The position numbers were made by a program, and so were the translations under genes. Shown here one piece after another: positions 1 through 8,614 of a stretch of 64,000 nucleotides of DNA; position 1 is the stretch's first letter, and every line of letters starts with the position of its first letter. Below the pieces are notes generated by a model, which had not been told where the DNA came from, did no database searches, and saw only the letters and a program-made list of their open reading frames with translations. The stretch is from Meridianimarinicoccus sp. MJW13 (GTDB taxonomy: Bacteria > Pseudomonadota > Alphaproteobacteria > Rhodobacterales > Rhodobacteraceae), in contig NZ_JACNMU010000008.1 of the NCBI RefSeq assembly GCF_014901205.1, positions 186,001-250,000 on the forward strand. The letters are read 5' to 3'.

Positions 1-848
1 ATCCGGGCGAGCGTGGCGTGGCGATGGTATTTCAGAACTACGCGCTGTATCCGCATATGAACGTGCGCCAGAACATGGGCTACGCACTGCGATTGGCCCG
101 CGAACCCAAAAGCACGATCAGCCAGAAAGTCGAACGCGCCGCCGACATCCTTGGTCTGCGCGATCATCTGGACAGAAAGCCCGCCGAGCTTTCGGGCGGT
201 CAGCGGCAACGGGTGGCCATCGGACGGGCCATTGTGCGCAATCCGAAGGTCTTTCTGTTCGACGAGCCGCTGTCCAATCTGGATGCCGAGTTGCGGACCA
301 GAATGCGGCTGGAATTGTCGGAACTGCATCAGACCCTCAGCACGACCATGATCTACGTGACCCATGATCAGGTCGAGGCCATGACGCTGGCCGACAAGAT
401 CGTCGTTCTGCGCGCCGGACGCATCGAACAGGTGGGCTCTCCGCTGGAGTTGTATGACAACCCCGTCAACAAGTTCGTCGCGGGTTTTCTCGGATCCCCC
501 AGCATGAATTTCCTGCCGGCAACGATGACCGCGAACGGTCTGCAATTTGCCGATCTGGATGGCGCCTGTGTGGACTTTGGCACCGAACCGACGCCCGGCA
601 AGGTCGTCATGGTCGGCATCCGGCCAGAGCATCTTGAAATCAGCGAAGACGGAGCCCCCTTGCCGCTGCGATCGGTCGAACAACTGGGCGGCGTCACCTA
701 TGGCTATGCAATCCTGCAATCCGGCGAGGAATTCTGCGTTGACCTGAAAGGCCGCCGCGACATTCGGGCAGGCGACACCATCCGTCTGCTCATTCCCCCG
801 TCACGCGCACTGGTCTTTGACGCGGATACGGAACTTCGAATTCGATAA
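1..848 (+). CDS. ABC sugar importer ATPase (MalK/UgpC type), 5'-truncated by window edge
   Basis: ATP-hydrolysing subunit of a carbohydrate ABC importer, acting at the inner face of the cytoplasmic membrane. The frame is open from the first bases and reads PGERGVAMVFQNYALYPHM, the Q-loop region, so Walker A and the true start lie left of the window. Visible are the signature LSGGQRQR, Walker B VFLFDEPLSNLD, the switch histidine in YVTHDQVEAM, and a C-terminal TOBE-like regulatory region ending near FDADTELRIR. This C-terminal extension and the LSNLD form are typical of MalK/UgpC/MsmK ATPases. It lies 40 bp upstream of the binding-protein gene in the same direction, so it most likely energises the permeases at 2186-3907. 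The internal GTG at position 18 is not a real start. Confidence 0.95.
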   Translation, partial: PGERGVAMVFQNYALYPHMNVRQNMGYALRLAREPKSTISQKVERAADILGLRDHLDRKPAELSGGQRQRVAIGRAIVRNPKVFLFDEPLSNLDAELRTRMRLELSELHQTLSTTMIYVTHDQVEAMTLADKIVVLRAGRIEQVGSPLELYDNPVNKFVAGFLGSPSMNFLPATMTANGLQFADLDGACVDFGTEPTPGKVVMVGIRPEHLEISEDGAPLPLRSVEQLGGVTYGYAILQSGEEFCVDLKGRRDIRAGDTIRLLIPPSRALVFDADTELRIR

Positions 849-888
849 TCGACGCCGACAACTGACAGACAACATCTGGGAGGATACC

Positions 889-2133
889 ATGTCTAAATCA
901 CAATGGCTGCAAAGCTCTGCGCTGGCCCTGGCATTGGGGCTGACGGCGGCTTCGGCTTCGGCCGAAACGCTGCGGGTCTATTTCAACGCCGGACACGCCT
1001 ACGACACCTATCTTGAGGCCATCGCGCAATTCGAAGCCGACAACCCCGGCTGGGAAGTTCAGTTCGAAAAGTTCCAGTGGCCGGATCTGCGCACCAAGCT
1101 GGTTGCCGATTTCGCTGCCGACAACGCGCCGGACCTGGTGGCGACGGCGGGCGGCTGGGTGCCGGAATTCGCGTTTCAGGACCTGTTGCTGCCGCTGGAT
1201 GATCTGGCCGCCCGGGATCAGGCCGAGTTCGATTTCCCCGGCGACTGGTTTGACCCAGCCATTGCCAAGAACACCGTGAACGGCAAGATTTACGGCCTGC
1301 AAATCCACCTGACCTGCGCCACGCTTGTCTACAACAAGGACATGCTGGCCGAGGCAGGCTATGACGCGCCGCCCACCACCTGGGACGAATTCCGCGAGGT
1401 GGCCATAGCCACCACCAAGCCGGGCGTCTTCGGCTTCGCGCCCAATTCGTCGTTCTTCTATTACTGGCCCTGGGTGTTCCAGAACGGTGGCGAGTACTTT
1501 GACACCGAAACCGGCGAAGTCGGGTTCGGCTCCGAGGAAACCATCGGCGCGATGCAATTCCTGGCCGACCTGATCCACAAGGACCGCGCGGCCCCCGTGC
1601 CGGTGGCGGGTGCCGACTATGAAGGGCCGCAAAAGCTGTTCACCTCGGAACGCGCCGCGATGATCCTGACCGGCCCCTGGGACATCAACCCAATCCGCAC
1701 CGGCAACCCTGACCTGAACTGGGCCGTTGCGCCGTCGCTGTCGAATGCGACGCAGGCAACCGTGCAGGGCGGCGTTGCGCTTGCCATTCCGAAAGGCGCC
1801 CAGCATGCCGACATGGCGTGGGATCTGGCAAAGCGCCTGACCGATGTCGAGGTCGAGGTCGCGACCTCGTTGCAATACTCGATGACCATGCCGCGGAAAT
1901 CCTGGCTTGCGGATGAGCGTGTGCAGGCCGACCCGCTGCTGGGTCAGTTCGGGTCCTGCCTGCCCTATTCCAAGGACGTGCAACTGCCCCTGACGCTGAC
2001 CGGGAAATACGATCCGGCAGTCGATGCTGTGATGCGCCAAGCGGTCGAAGAAGTGCTGTACTCCAACGAGCCCGCGGCAGAAGTCCTGCCGGTCGCGGCG
2101 GAAGAAGCCAACAAGATCATCGCTGCTAAATAA
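889..2133 (+). CDS. Sugar ABC transporter substrate-binding protein (extracellular family 1)
   Basis: Periplasmic solute receptor, 414 aa, delivering a sugar or oligosaccharide to the adjacent permeases. The ATG at 889 follows a TGGGAGG ribosome binding site; an upstream in-frame ATG at 817 overlaps the ATPase gene and would place 24 residues before the signal peptide. The N-terminus MSKSQWLQSSALALALGL followed by ASASAE is a classical Sec signal with cleavage near residue 25. The mature protein shows the family-1 pattern (FEADNPGWEV, DLVATAGGWVPEF, YNKDMLAEAGYDAPPTTWDEF, then AAMILTGPWDI). The substrate cannot be read from sequence. The sulfatase and GH2 downstream suggest a sulfated or galactose-containing oligosaccharide. 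A strong hairpin follows the stop codon. Confidence 0.93.
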   Translation: MSKSQWLQSSALALALGLTAASASAETLRVYFNAGHAYDTYLEAIAQFEADNPGWEVQFEKFQWPDLRTKLVADFAADNAPDLVATAGGWVPEFAFQDLLLPLDDLAARDQAEFDFPGDWFDPAIAKNTVNGKIYGLQIHLTCATLVYNKDMLAEAGYDAPPTTWDEFREVAIATTKPGVFGFAPNSSFFYYWPWVFQNGGEYFDTETGEVGFGSEETIGAMQFLADLIHKDRAAPVPVAGADYEGPQKLFTSERAAMILTGPWDINPIRTGNPDLNWAVAPSLSNATQATVQGGVALAIPKGAQHADMAWDLAKRLTDVEVEVATSLQYSMTMPRKSWLADERVQADPLLGQFGSCLPYSKDVQLPLTLTGKYDPAVDAVMRQAVEEVLYSNEPAAEVLPVAAEEANKIIAAK

Positions 2134-2140
2134 GCAATCC

Positions 2141-2166
2141 GGCCCCGGCGAGAGTTCGCCGGGGCC
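2141..2166 (+). promoter_or_regulatory. GC-rich intercistronic hairpin after the binding-protein gene
   Basis: A perfect 11-bp inverted repeat (GGCCCCGGCGA, loop GAGT, TCGCCGGGGCC) begins 8 nt after the binding-protein stop and ends before the permease ribosome binding site. There is no U-run, so it is more likely a 3'-end stabiliser or partial attenuator than a full terminator. Similar hairpins follow the other three binding-protein genes in this window. Confidence 0.7.
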
Positions 2167-2185
2167 ACACCTGAAAGGAGAGGTC

Positions 2186-3064
2186 ATGACATACCGCCAA
2201 CGACGCGCCTTGACGGCCTATGCCTTTCTACTGCCCGCAATTGTGTATTTTATCGTGTTCTTCTTCTGGCCGATCGCGATCGAGCTTTGGGCCAGTTTCC
2301 GGTCGGGGCAGCCCTTGATCGGCAAGTCCGAATTCGCCGGGATGAAGAACTATCTCTACATCTTCCAGGACAAGCTGGCGATCAAGGCGATCAGCGCCAC
2401 GATGATCTACGCCCTGGGATCGACCGTGTTCACGCTTCTTCTGGCCCTGGGGCTGGCGTCGATCCTGGCCGGCCCGCTGAAAGCCCGCAACACGATCCGC
2501 GCGATCCTGTTCTTTCCCTACATCGTGTCGTTCGTGATCTCTGCCCTGATGTGGAAGTCCATCCTAGACCCCTATACAGGACTGTTGAACGCCGCGCTTC
2601 TGAAGGTCGGGTTGCCGCCGCAATACTGGCTGACCGATCCCGATGCCGCGATCTGGGTGCTTGTGGCCGTCTCGGTCTGGAAGGACATCGGCTATGCGGT
2701 CCTGATCTATATCGCCGCCATTCAGGGCATCCCCAGCCACCTCTACCAGGCGGCCGAACTGGACGGGGCGCGCCGGCACCACCTGTTTCGCGACATCACC
2801 CTGCCGCTGCTGATGCCGACAACGCTGTTCCTGGCCGTGGTGATCATGATCGCGTCGATGCAGGAAATGGCCCTGCCCTACCTGATGACCGGCGGCGGCC
2901 CGGCCAATGCCACGAGGCTCTATTCGCTGCACGTCTACGAAACCGCGTTCCAGGGTTTGAACATCGGCTACGCCTCGGCGCTGTCCTTCGTGATGTTCCT
3001 GCTGATCCTGCTGATCACCTGGGTGCAGTTCAAACTTCTCAACCGTGACATCCGCCACGTATAG
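2186..3064 (+). CDS. Sugar ABC transporter permease 1 (MalF-like)
   Basis: Inner-membrane permease of 292 aa with about six hydrophobic segments, starting with a helix around residues 10-32. The EAA loop that docks onto the ATPase is visible as QAAELDGARRHHLFRDITLPLL, with the conserved EAA-like core AAELDGA and the glycine-containing segment expected for MalF/UgpA permeases. The ATG at 2186 has the ribosome binding site GAAAGGAGAGG. It forms the heterodimeric channel with the next gene, whose start is 10 bp downstream. No unusual features are seen. Confidence 0.93.
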   Translation: MTYRQRRALTAYAFLLPAIVYFIVFFFWPIAIELWASFRSGQPLIGKSEFAGMKNYLYIFQDKLAIKAISATMIYALGSTVFTLLLALGLASILAGPLKARNTIRAILFFPYIVSFVISALMWKSILDPYTGLLNAALLKVGLPPQYWLTDPDAAIWVLVAVSVWKDIGYAVLIYIAAIQGIPSHLYQAAELDGARRHHLFRDITLPLLMPTTLFLAVVIMIASMQEMALPYLMTGGGPANATRLYSLHVYETAFQGLNIGYASALSFVMFLLILLITWVQFKLLNRDIRHV

Positions 3065-3073
3065 GACCCGCGC

Positions 3074-3907
3074 ATGGCTTATAAACACACCTACTCGTTG
3101 ACCGCCAAAATCTGGATCTATCCGGTCATGGCCTTCTTCGTCCTGCTGTCGGTTCTGCCATTCCTGTACATGATTTCACTGTCATTGCAGAGCGATGCCG
3201 AGATGTTCTCGGGTCAGGTGGTGGTCATTCCGGAAGAACTGCAATTCACCAACTACGTGACGATCTGGGAAAAGGCGCCGTTCGCGCGCTTCATCCTGAA
3301 CTCGTTCTTCGTGGCCGGAACGATCGCGGCACTGCACGTCCTGTTCGACCCGTTGATCGGCTATGTGTTCGCAAAGATGGAGTTTCCGGGCAAACGGTTC
3401 ATGTTCGTCGCCCTGTTGTCCACGCTGATGATCCCGTTCTTCGTGCGGTTGATCCCGCTGTACATCATGACCGCCAAGTTCGGGCTGCTGAACACCTATA
3501 CCGGGCTGATCATGCCCTTCGCGATGAGCGCCTTCGGCATCTTCCTGATGCGCCAGTTCATTCTGCCCATTCCCGATGACCTGATCGCGGCGGCCCGTCT
3601 TGATGGCGCAAGCGAGCCGCGGATTTTCTTTGACATCGTGCTGCCGCAGCTTGGGCCCGCGATTGCCACCGTGGCATTGCTGACCTTCGTGTTCCAGTTC
3701 AACGAATTCATCTGGCCGCTGGTTGTCGTGTCATCGGAAAACATGCGCCCGATCACCACCGGGCTGACCCTCTTCAACCAGGAATTCTTCACGCAGTGGA
3801 ACCTGACCGCAGTGGGCGGCATGCTGCTCTTCCTGCCCTGCTTCCTGCTTTACCTGATCGCGCAACGGCACTTTGTGAAAAGCGCCATGCTGTCGGGCAT
3901 GAAATAG
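3074..3907 (+). CDS. Sugar ABC transporter permease 2 (MalG-like)
   Basis: Inner-membrane permease of 277 aa, the second half of the channel. It has an N-terminal hydrophobic helix (residues 12-33) preceded by a short cytoplasmic stretch, and an EAA motif AAARLDGASEPRIFFDIVLPQL near residues 173-194. The C-terminus ends in a short HFVKSAMLSGMK tail typical of MalG/UgpE permeases. It is tightly spaced after the first permease and 18 bp before the sulfatase, consistent with one transcript linking import to intracellular desulfation. Confidence 0.93.
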   Translation: MAYKHTYSLTAKIWIYPVMAFFVLLSVLPFLYMISLSLQSDAEMFSGQVVVIPEELQFTNYVTIWEKAPFARFILNSFFVAGTIAALHVLFDPLIGYVFAKMEFPGKRFMFVALLSTLMIPFFVRLIPLYIMTAKFGLLNTYTGLIMPFAMSAFGIFLMRQFILPIPDDLIAAARLDGASEPRIFFDIVLPQLGPAIATVALLTFVFQFNEFIWPLVVVSSENMRPITTGLTLFNQEFFTQWNLTAVGGMLLFLPCFLLYLIAQRHFVKSAMLSGMK

Positions 3908-3925
3908 ACTGACAAGGAATAGACG

Positions 3926-5218
3926 ATGTCCAGCAAGCCGAATGTTCTTGTTTTCTTCACCGATCAGCAGCGATGGGATACGGTCGGCGTCCACGGCAAC
4001 GGCCTGGACGTGACACCCAATTTCGACCGGCTTGCCAAGGCCGGGTGCTTCGTGCCCAACTCGTTCACCGCACAGCCGGTCTGCGGGCCGGCGCGGTCGA
4101 TCTTTCAGACCGGGCGCTATCCGACGGCCACGGGCTGTTATCGCAACGACATCCCGCTGCCCGACGGCGAACAGACGCTTGCGCATTATTTTGGCGCTGC
4201 CGGGTATGACACCGCCTATATCGGCAAATGGCATCTGGCCGAGGGCGAACCGGTCCAAAAACCGCAGCAGGGTGGCTACAAGTACTGGCTGGCCTCCAAC
4301 ATTCTTGAATTCACCTCGTGGCCCTATCAGACCACGCTGTATGACAGCGATGGAAACCCCCATGACCTGCCCGGCTATCGTGTCGATGCCCTGACCGACG
4401 CCGCGATCCGCTATCTGGCGGAACCGCGCGACGAACCGTTCTTCATGTTCCTGTCGTTTCTGGAACCGCATCATCAGAACCAGCATGACAGTTACCCTGC
4501 GCCGGTCGGTTATGAGGAGCGACTGGCCGCGCGCGCTGTCTCATACCCGCCCGATCTGGGCACGCTGGGCGGCACGACCAAAGAGCACTACCACGGTTAC
4601 ATGGGCATGGTTGCAAGGCTGGACGAAGCCCTGGGGCGGGTTGTCGACGCGCTGATATCCCTGGATCAGCTCGACAACACCATCATCCTGTTCACCTCGG
4701 ACCATGGGTGCCATTTCAAGACCCGCAACAGTGAATACAAGCGATCCTGCCACGAGGCGTCGATCCGCGTGCCAACCATGTTCCACGGGCCCGGCTTCGA
4801 CAAGCAAACCCCGATCACGCGGAACTGTTCGCTGGCCGATCTGCCGCCGACCCTTCTGGACGCCGCCGGTATCGAGGTGCCGCAATCCATGCAGGGGCAT
4901 TCCCTGCTGCAGCCCATGGACGGGGCCAACGATATCTTCATCCAGATCAGCGAAAGCCAGGTGGGCCGGGCCCTGCGCCATGGCCAGTGGAAATACTGCG
5001 TCTCGGCCGATCACCTCAACCCGTTCGAGCACGCCGGCAGCGACCGCTATCGCGAAACGCATCTGTATGATCTGGACAGCGATCCGTGGGAATTGACAAA
5101 CCTGGTGGCATCCGCAGACCACAAGGACGTTCGCGCATCGCTTGCCGCGCGACTGACCGCGCGCATGGTCGAAGTGGGCGAACTGCCGCCGCGCATCGAA
5201 CCGCTCAAGGAAGCATAG
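3926..5218 (+). CDS. Formylglycine-type sulfatase (S1 family), predicted cytoplasmic
   Basis: Sulfatase of 430 aa of the alkaline-phosphatase superfamily, hydrolysing sulfate esters. The catalytic signature C-x-P-x-R is present as CGPARS with Cys53, the residue converted to formylglycine by a maturation enzyme (none is seen in this window). Metal-site residues are expected at FFTDQQR (residues 10-16) and TSDHGCHFK. There is no signal peptide: the protein begins MSSKPNVLVFFTDQQ directly with the first beta strand. It would therefore act on sugar after ABC import. Most characterised carbohydrate sulfatases are exported, so a cytoplasmic one next to an importer is notable. The ribosome binding site is AAGGAA. 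The substrate is inferred only from neighbours (GH2, galactan-like). Confidence 0.9.
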   Translation: MSSKPNVLVFFTDQQRWDTVGVHGNGLDVTPNFDRLAKAGCFVPNSFTAQPVCGPARSIFQTGRYPTATGCYRNDIPLPDGEQTLAHYFGAAGYDTAYIGKWHLAEGEPVQKPQQGGYKYWLASNILEFTSWPYQTTLYDSDGNPHDLPGYRVDALTDAAIRYLAEPRDEPFFMFLSFLEPHHQNQHDSYPAPVGYEERLAARAVSYPPDLGTLGGTTKEHYHGYMGMVARLDEALGRVVDALISLDQLDNTIILFTSDHGCHFKTRNSEYKRSCHEASIRVPTMFHGPGFDKQTPITRNCSLADLPPTLLDAAGIEVPQSMQGHSLLQPMDGANDIFIQISESQVGRALRHGQWKYCVSADHLNPFEHAGSDRYRETHLYDLDSDPWELTNLVASADHKDVRASLAARLTARMVEVGELPPRIEPLKEA

Positions 5219-5261
5219 GCACGGCGCAACCGGCCCTGGGGAAACAACGGACTTTTTGGCT

Positions 5262-6281
5262 ATGGCGACGTTGAAACAGATCTCGAAGATGACCGGCGTC
5301 GCCGAGTCGACCATATCGCGGGTGCTGAACCGCGACCCGACGCTGTCGATCTCGGACGAAAAGCGGACGCTGGTGATCGAGACCGCCGAAAAGCTGCAGT
5401 ATGTGACCCCCCGCCGCCGGCGCGCCCGCAACGGAACCGACCCGATCAGCCTGCGCAAGCCCGAAGAGCTTGTATCGCTGGTACTGGTCCATTTCCTGAC
5501 CAGCGAGGAAGAACTGACACGCCCCTTCTACATCGGTCTGCGCAAGGGCATCGAGGCCCGTTGCGAAGCATACGGCATCAATATCGTGCGCGTTCTTGAA
5601 AAGGACATGGACCCGGCCTCCCTCCACAATGCGCGGCATACCGGCGTGCTTTCGATTGGTGCGCTGGACCCGCGGATTGTCGAAGCCATCGAGGCACATG
5701 GCATTCCGATCGTTCTGGCGCATCCGGCCAAACCCCCGACGGCGCTGGATGTCGCCTATGTCGATATCGCCTCTGCCGCGGCGATGCTGTGCGAATGGCT
5801 GATCGGGCGCGGCATCAAGCGCCCAGCACTTGTTGGTCTGGCCAGCGATTCCGACGGGCGGCTTGACGGATATCGACAGGTCATGACCGCGGCAGGGTCC
5901 TTCGATCCTGACCTGATCGTCTATGAAGCCCAGACCGAATCCGCCAACAAATCCGCCGTGGATGAACTGTTTGATCGCTTCGAAGCCGGCGGCGACACCT
6001 TTCCGGACGCGATCATTGTCAACAAGGATCAGACCGCGGTCGAGGTCTACCAATGCCTGCAGGAACGCGGGCTCAAGATTCCCGACGATATTTCCGTCGT
6101 GGGCTTCAACGACAGCGCGGTGGCAAGCGTCCTGCGGCCGAACCTGACGACGATCCGCCTGGATGCCGGGGTGATCGGCGAGGCCGCCGTCGATCTGTTG
6201 ATGGAACAGCTTGCCGGGCGAAAGACAACGAAACACGTCCAGATCCAGCCGGCCGTCACCATCCGCGCCAGCACCAGATAA
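5262..6281 (+). CDS. LacI-family transcriptional regulator, EbgR-like
   Basis: DNA-binding repressor of 339 aa. The N-terminal helix-turn-helix MATLKQISKMTGVAESTISR and the hinge region are followed by a periplasmic-binding-protein-like sensor domain that ends in the usual DLLMEQLAGRK segment. The N-terminus strongly resembles E. coli EbgR, regulator of evolved beta-galactosidase, and a beta-galactosidase-type GH2 follows immediately, so it probably controls this locus in response to a galactoside. I chose ATG 5262; an in-frame TTG at 5256 would add two residues. No convincing operator could be assigned because the likely main promoter is left of the window. Confidence 0.9.
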   Translation: MATLKQISKMTGVAESTISRVLNRDPTLSISDEKRTLVIETAEKLQYVTPRRRRARNGTDPISLRKPEELVSLVLVHFLTSEEELTRPFYIGLRKGIEARCEAYGINIVRVLEKDMDPASLHNARHTGVLSIGALDPRIVEAIEAHGIPIVLAHPAKPPTALDVAYVDIASAAAMLCEWLIGRGIKRPALVGLASDSDGRLDGYRQVMTAAGSFDPDLIVYEAQTESANKSAVDELFDRFEAGGDTFPDAIIVNKDQTAVEVYQCLQERGLKIPDDISVVGFNDSAVASVLRPNLTTIRLDAGVIGEAAVDLLMEQLAGRKTTKHVQIQPAVTIRASTR

Positions 6282-6352
6282 CGCAGGCCAGCCGCCACAC
6301 AGAAGCGGCCGCACGCCCCTGCACGACCCCCTCTCGATAAATGGAGACCACC

Positions 6353-8614
6353 ATGCCGCATTCAGAATTGTATTGTGAGAACTGGAGCTTCCGCCCCGGT
6401 TTCAAGCAATCCTGGGCAAAGACGCGGCAGCCTGGCGACACGGTCGCCCTGCCCCACAACGCCGTGGATCTGCCTTTCGACTATTTCGACGAAACGGTCT
6501 ATCAGCGTGAATTCACCTATCAGAACACGATAGCCTGGAAGGATGAATACGCCGGCAAGGAAGTGTGGCTGCGCTTTGACGGGGCCATGGCCAACACCCG
6601 CGTATTCCTGAACGGCGAGCCGCTTGGCCAGCACCCAGATGGGTATACGCCATTTCGCATGCGTCTGACCGACCATCTGACCATGGGGGAAAACCTGGTC
6701 ACCGTTGTTGTCGACGGCAGCGAAAATCCCGACATTCCCCCGTTTGGCGGACAGATCGACTATCTGACCTACGCGGGCATTTACCGCGAAGTCTGGATTG
6801 AACATGCCGATCCGGTTTCGATCCTGAACGTGAAGATTGAAACCCCGGAGCCGCTGGCGGACACCAAGACCGTCCGGGTGCGCGCATTTCTGGACAACCC
6901 CCGACAATTGCCCGTCGCCGGAGACTGCCAGGTCACCCTGCAGGATGGCGCAGGCCGCATCATCGGCAAGGCCAGCGCCGCGCTGACCGAAGACGGTGCG
7001 TCGCTCACCATCGACGGGATCAGTGGCGTCGAGCTTTGGTCACCAGAGGCACCAACCCTCTATTCGGCAACCGTAACCCTTTCCGGCATCGGGTTTTCCG
7101 ACAGCCGCACAGATCGCTTCGGCGTTCGCGAGGCAATCTTCACGGCCAACGGCTTCATGTTGAACGGATCGCCGCTCAAACTGATGGGGCTGAACCGGCA
7201 CCAGTCCTTTCCCTATGTCGGCTATGCTGCCGGGCGCGAGGCACAGCAGCGTGATGCCGAAATGGTCAAGCATGACCTGGGCTGCAATATCGTGCGCACC
7301 TCGCATTACCCGCAATCAAAGTGGTTTCTGGACCACTGTGACCGTATCGGTCTGCTGGTGCTCGAAGAGATCCCCGGCTGGCAGCACATTGGCGGTGACG
7401 TCTGGAAGGACGAGGCCGTCAAGAATGTCCGCCGGATGATCGAACGGGACTGGAACCACCCCTCGATCATCCTCTGGGGCGTGCGGATCAATGAATCCGT
7501 GGATGACGACCCGTTCTATGAACGCACCAACGCCCTGGCCCATGCGCTGGATACAACCCGGCAGACAGGGGGCATTCGCAAGCACATGGAGTCTTCCCTG
7601 TTGGAGGACGTCTATACGTTCAACGACTTCGTTCTGGGCGAGTTCGAGCGCCCCTTTGCCAATGCCGAACGACGCGGGCTTCGGGACCGCGCCGAGGTCA
7701 CCGGCCTGCGCACGCCCGTTCCCTATTTGATCACCGAATACAATGGCCACATGTTCCCCACCAAGGTCATGGACAATGAACTGCGGCAGATGGAGCATGT
7801 GACCCGCCATCTCGAAGTGCTGGACTCCGCCCATGCCGATCCGGGCATCTCGGGCTGCATCGGCTGGTGCATGTTCGACTACAACACCCACGCCGATTTC
7901 GGATCGGGCGACAGGGTCTGCCACCACGGCGTGATGTCGATGTTCCGCGAACCGAAATTCGCCGCCTACGCCTATGCGAGCCAGGTGGATCCGGCGCAGA
8001 AGGTGGTGATGAAACCCGTCACCCACTGGGCGCGCGGAGAGCGCAACATCGGCGGCGTGTTCCCACTGATGATCCTGACCAACTGCGACCGCGTACGGAT
8101 GGCGCTGCCGGACGGCCAGCATGTGGACATCTACCCCGACCGGGAGCGGTTCCCGCATCTGCCGCATCCGCCCGCGATCCTGCGTATCGATCAGATCGAC
8201 GAGAACATTCTCGGCCGCTGGGGCATGTCCTGGCCAGACGTCGTGTTCCAGGGCTTCCTTGGCGAGGACTGCGTCACCACCCAGAGCTTCAGCGCCAAGC
8301 CGGTACTGACCGCGCTGCAGGTCGAACCGGACGCCACGGTCCTTGGCTGCGACCGCCAGGAAATGCGGGTCATTCTGCGCGCGGTTGACCAGTTGGGAAA
8401 CCTGACACCCTTTGCGGATTTGCCGGTGAGGGTTGCCGTCACCGGGGCGGGCCGCCTTCTGGGCCCTGAACAGATCACGCTGCGCGGCGGACATTCCGGG
8501 TTCTGGCTGCGCTCGGACGGAACACCCGGCCAGATCAGCGTGACGGTTTCCACGCCGCGACTGCCGGATGTGCAGATCACCCTTGAAACACGCCAGCCGG
8601 AGACTGCCCAATGA
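6353..8614 (+). CDS. Glycoside hydrolase family 2 (beta-galactosidase-type)
   Basis: Exo-acting GH2 enzyme of 753 aa without a signal peptide, so cytoplasmic. It has an N-terminal sugar-binding jelly roll, an immunoglobulin-like domain, a TIM barrel (from about residue 265, GFMLNGSPLKLMGLNRHQS, through RTSHYPQS) and a C-terminal beta domain. The likely acid/base is Glu381 in GVRINES and the nucleophile Glu462 in LITEYNGH. The second ATG (6353) was chosen because GGAG at 6343-6346 sits six bases before it; the ATG at 6341 overlaps that ribosome binding site. Beta-galactosidase activity is inferred from family and the EbgR-like neighbour; beta-glucuronidase or a galactan-specific exo-enzyme is possible. 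Its stop overlaps the next start. Confidence 0.9.
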   Translation: MPHSELYCENWSFRPGFKQSWAKTRQPGDTVALPHNAVDLPFDYFDETVYQREFTYQNTIAWKDEYAGKEVWLRFDGAMANTRVFLNGEPLGQHPDGYTPFRMRLTDHLTMGENLVTVVVDGSENPDIPPFGGQIDYLTYAGIYREVWIEHADPVSILNVKIETPEPLADTKTVRVRAFLDNPRQLPVAGDCQVTLQDGAGRIIGKASAALTEDGASLTIDGISGVELWSPEAPTLYSATVTLSGIGFSDSRTDRFGVREAIFTANGFMLNGSPLKLMGLNRHQSFPYVGYAAGREAQQRDAEMVKHDLGCNIVRTSHYPQSKWFLDHCDRIGLLVLEEIPGWQHIGGDVWKDEAVKNVRRMIERDWNHPSIILWGVRINESVDDDPFYERTNALAHALDTTRQTGGIRKHMESSLLEDVYTFNDFVLGEFERPFANAERRGLRDRAEVTGLRTPVPYLITEYNGHMFPTKVMDNELRQMEHVTRHLEVLDSAHADPGISGCIGWCMFDYNTHADFGSGDRVCHHGVMSMFREPKFAAYAYASQVDPAQKVVMKPVTHWARGERNIGGVFPLMILTNCDRVRMALPDGQHVDIYPDRERFPHLPHPPAILRIDQIDENILGRWGMSWPDVVFQGFLGEDCVTTQSFSAKPVLTALQVEPDATVLGCDRQEMRVILRAVDQLGNLTPFADLPVRVAVTGAGRLLGPEQITLRGGHSGFWLRSDGTPGQISVTVSTPRLPDVQITLETRQPETAQ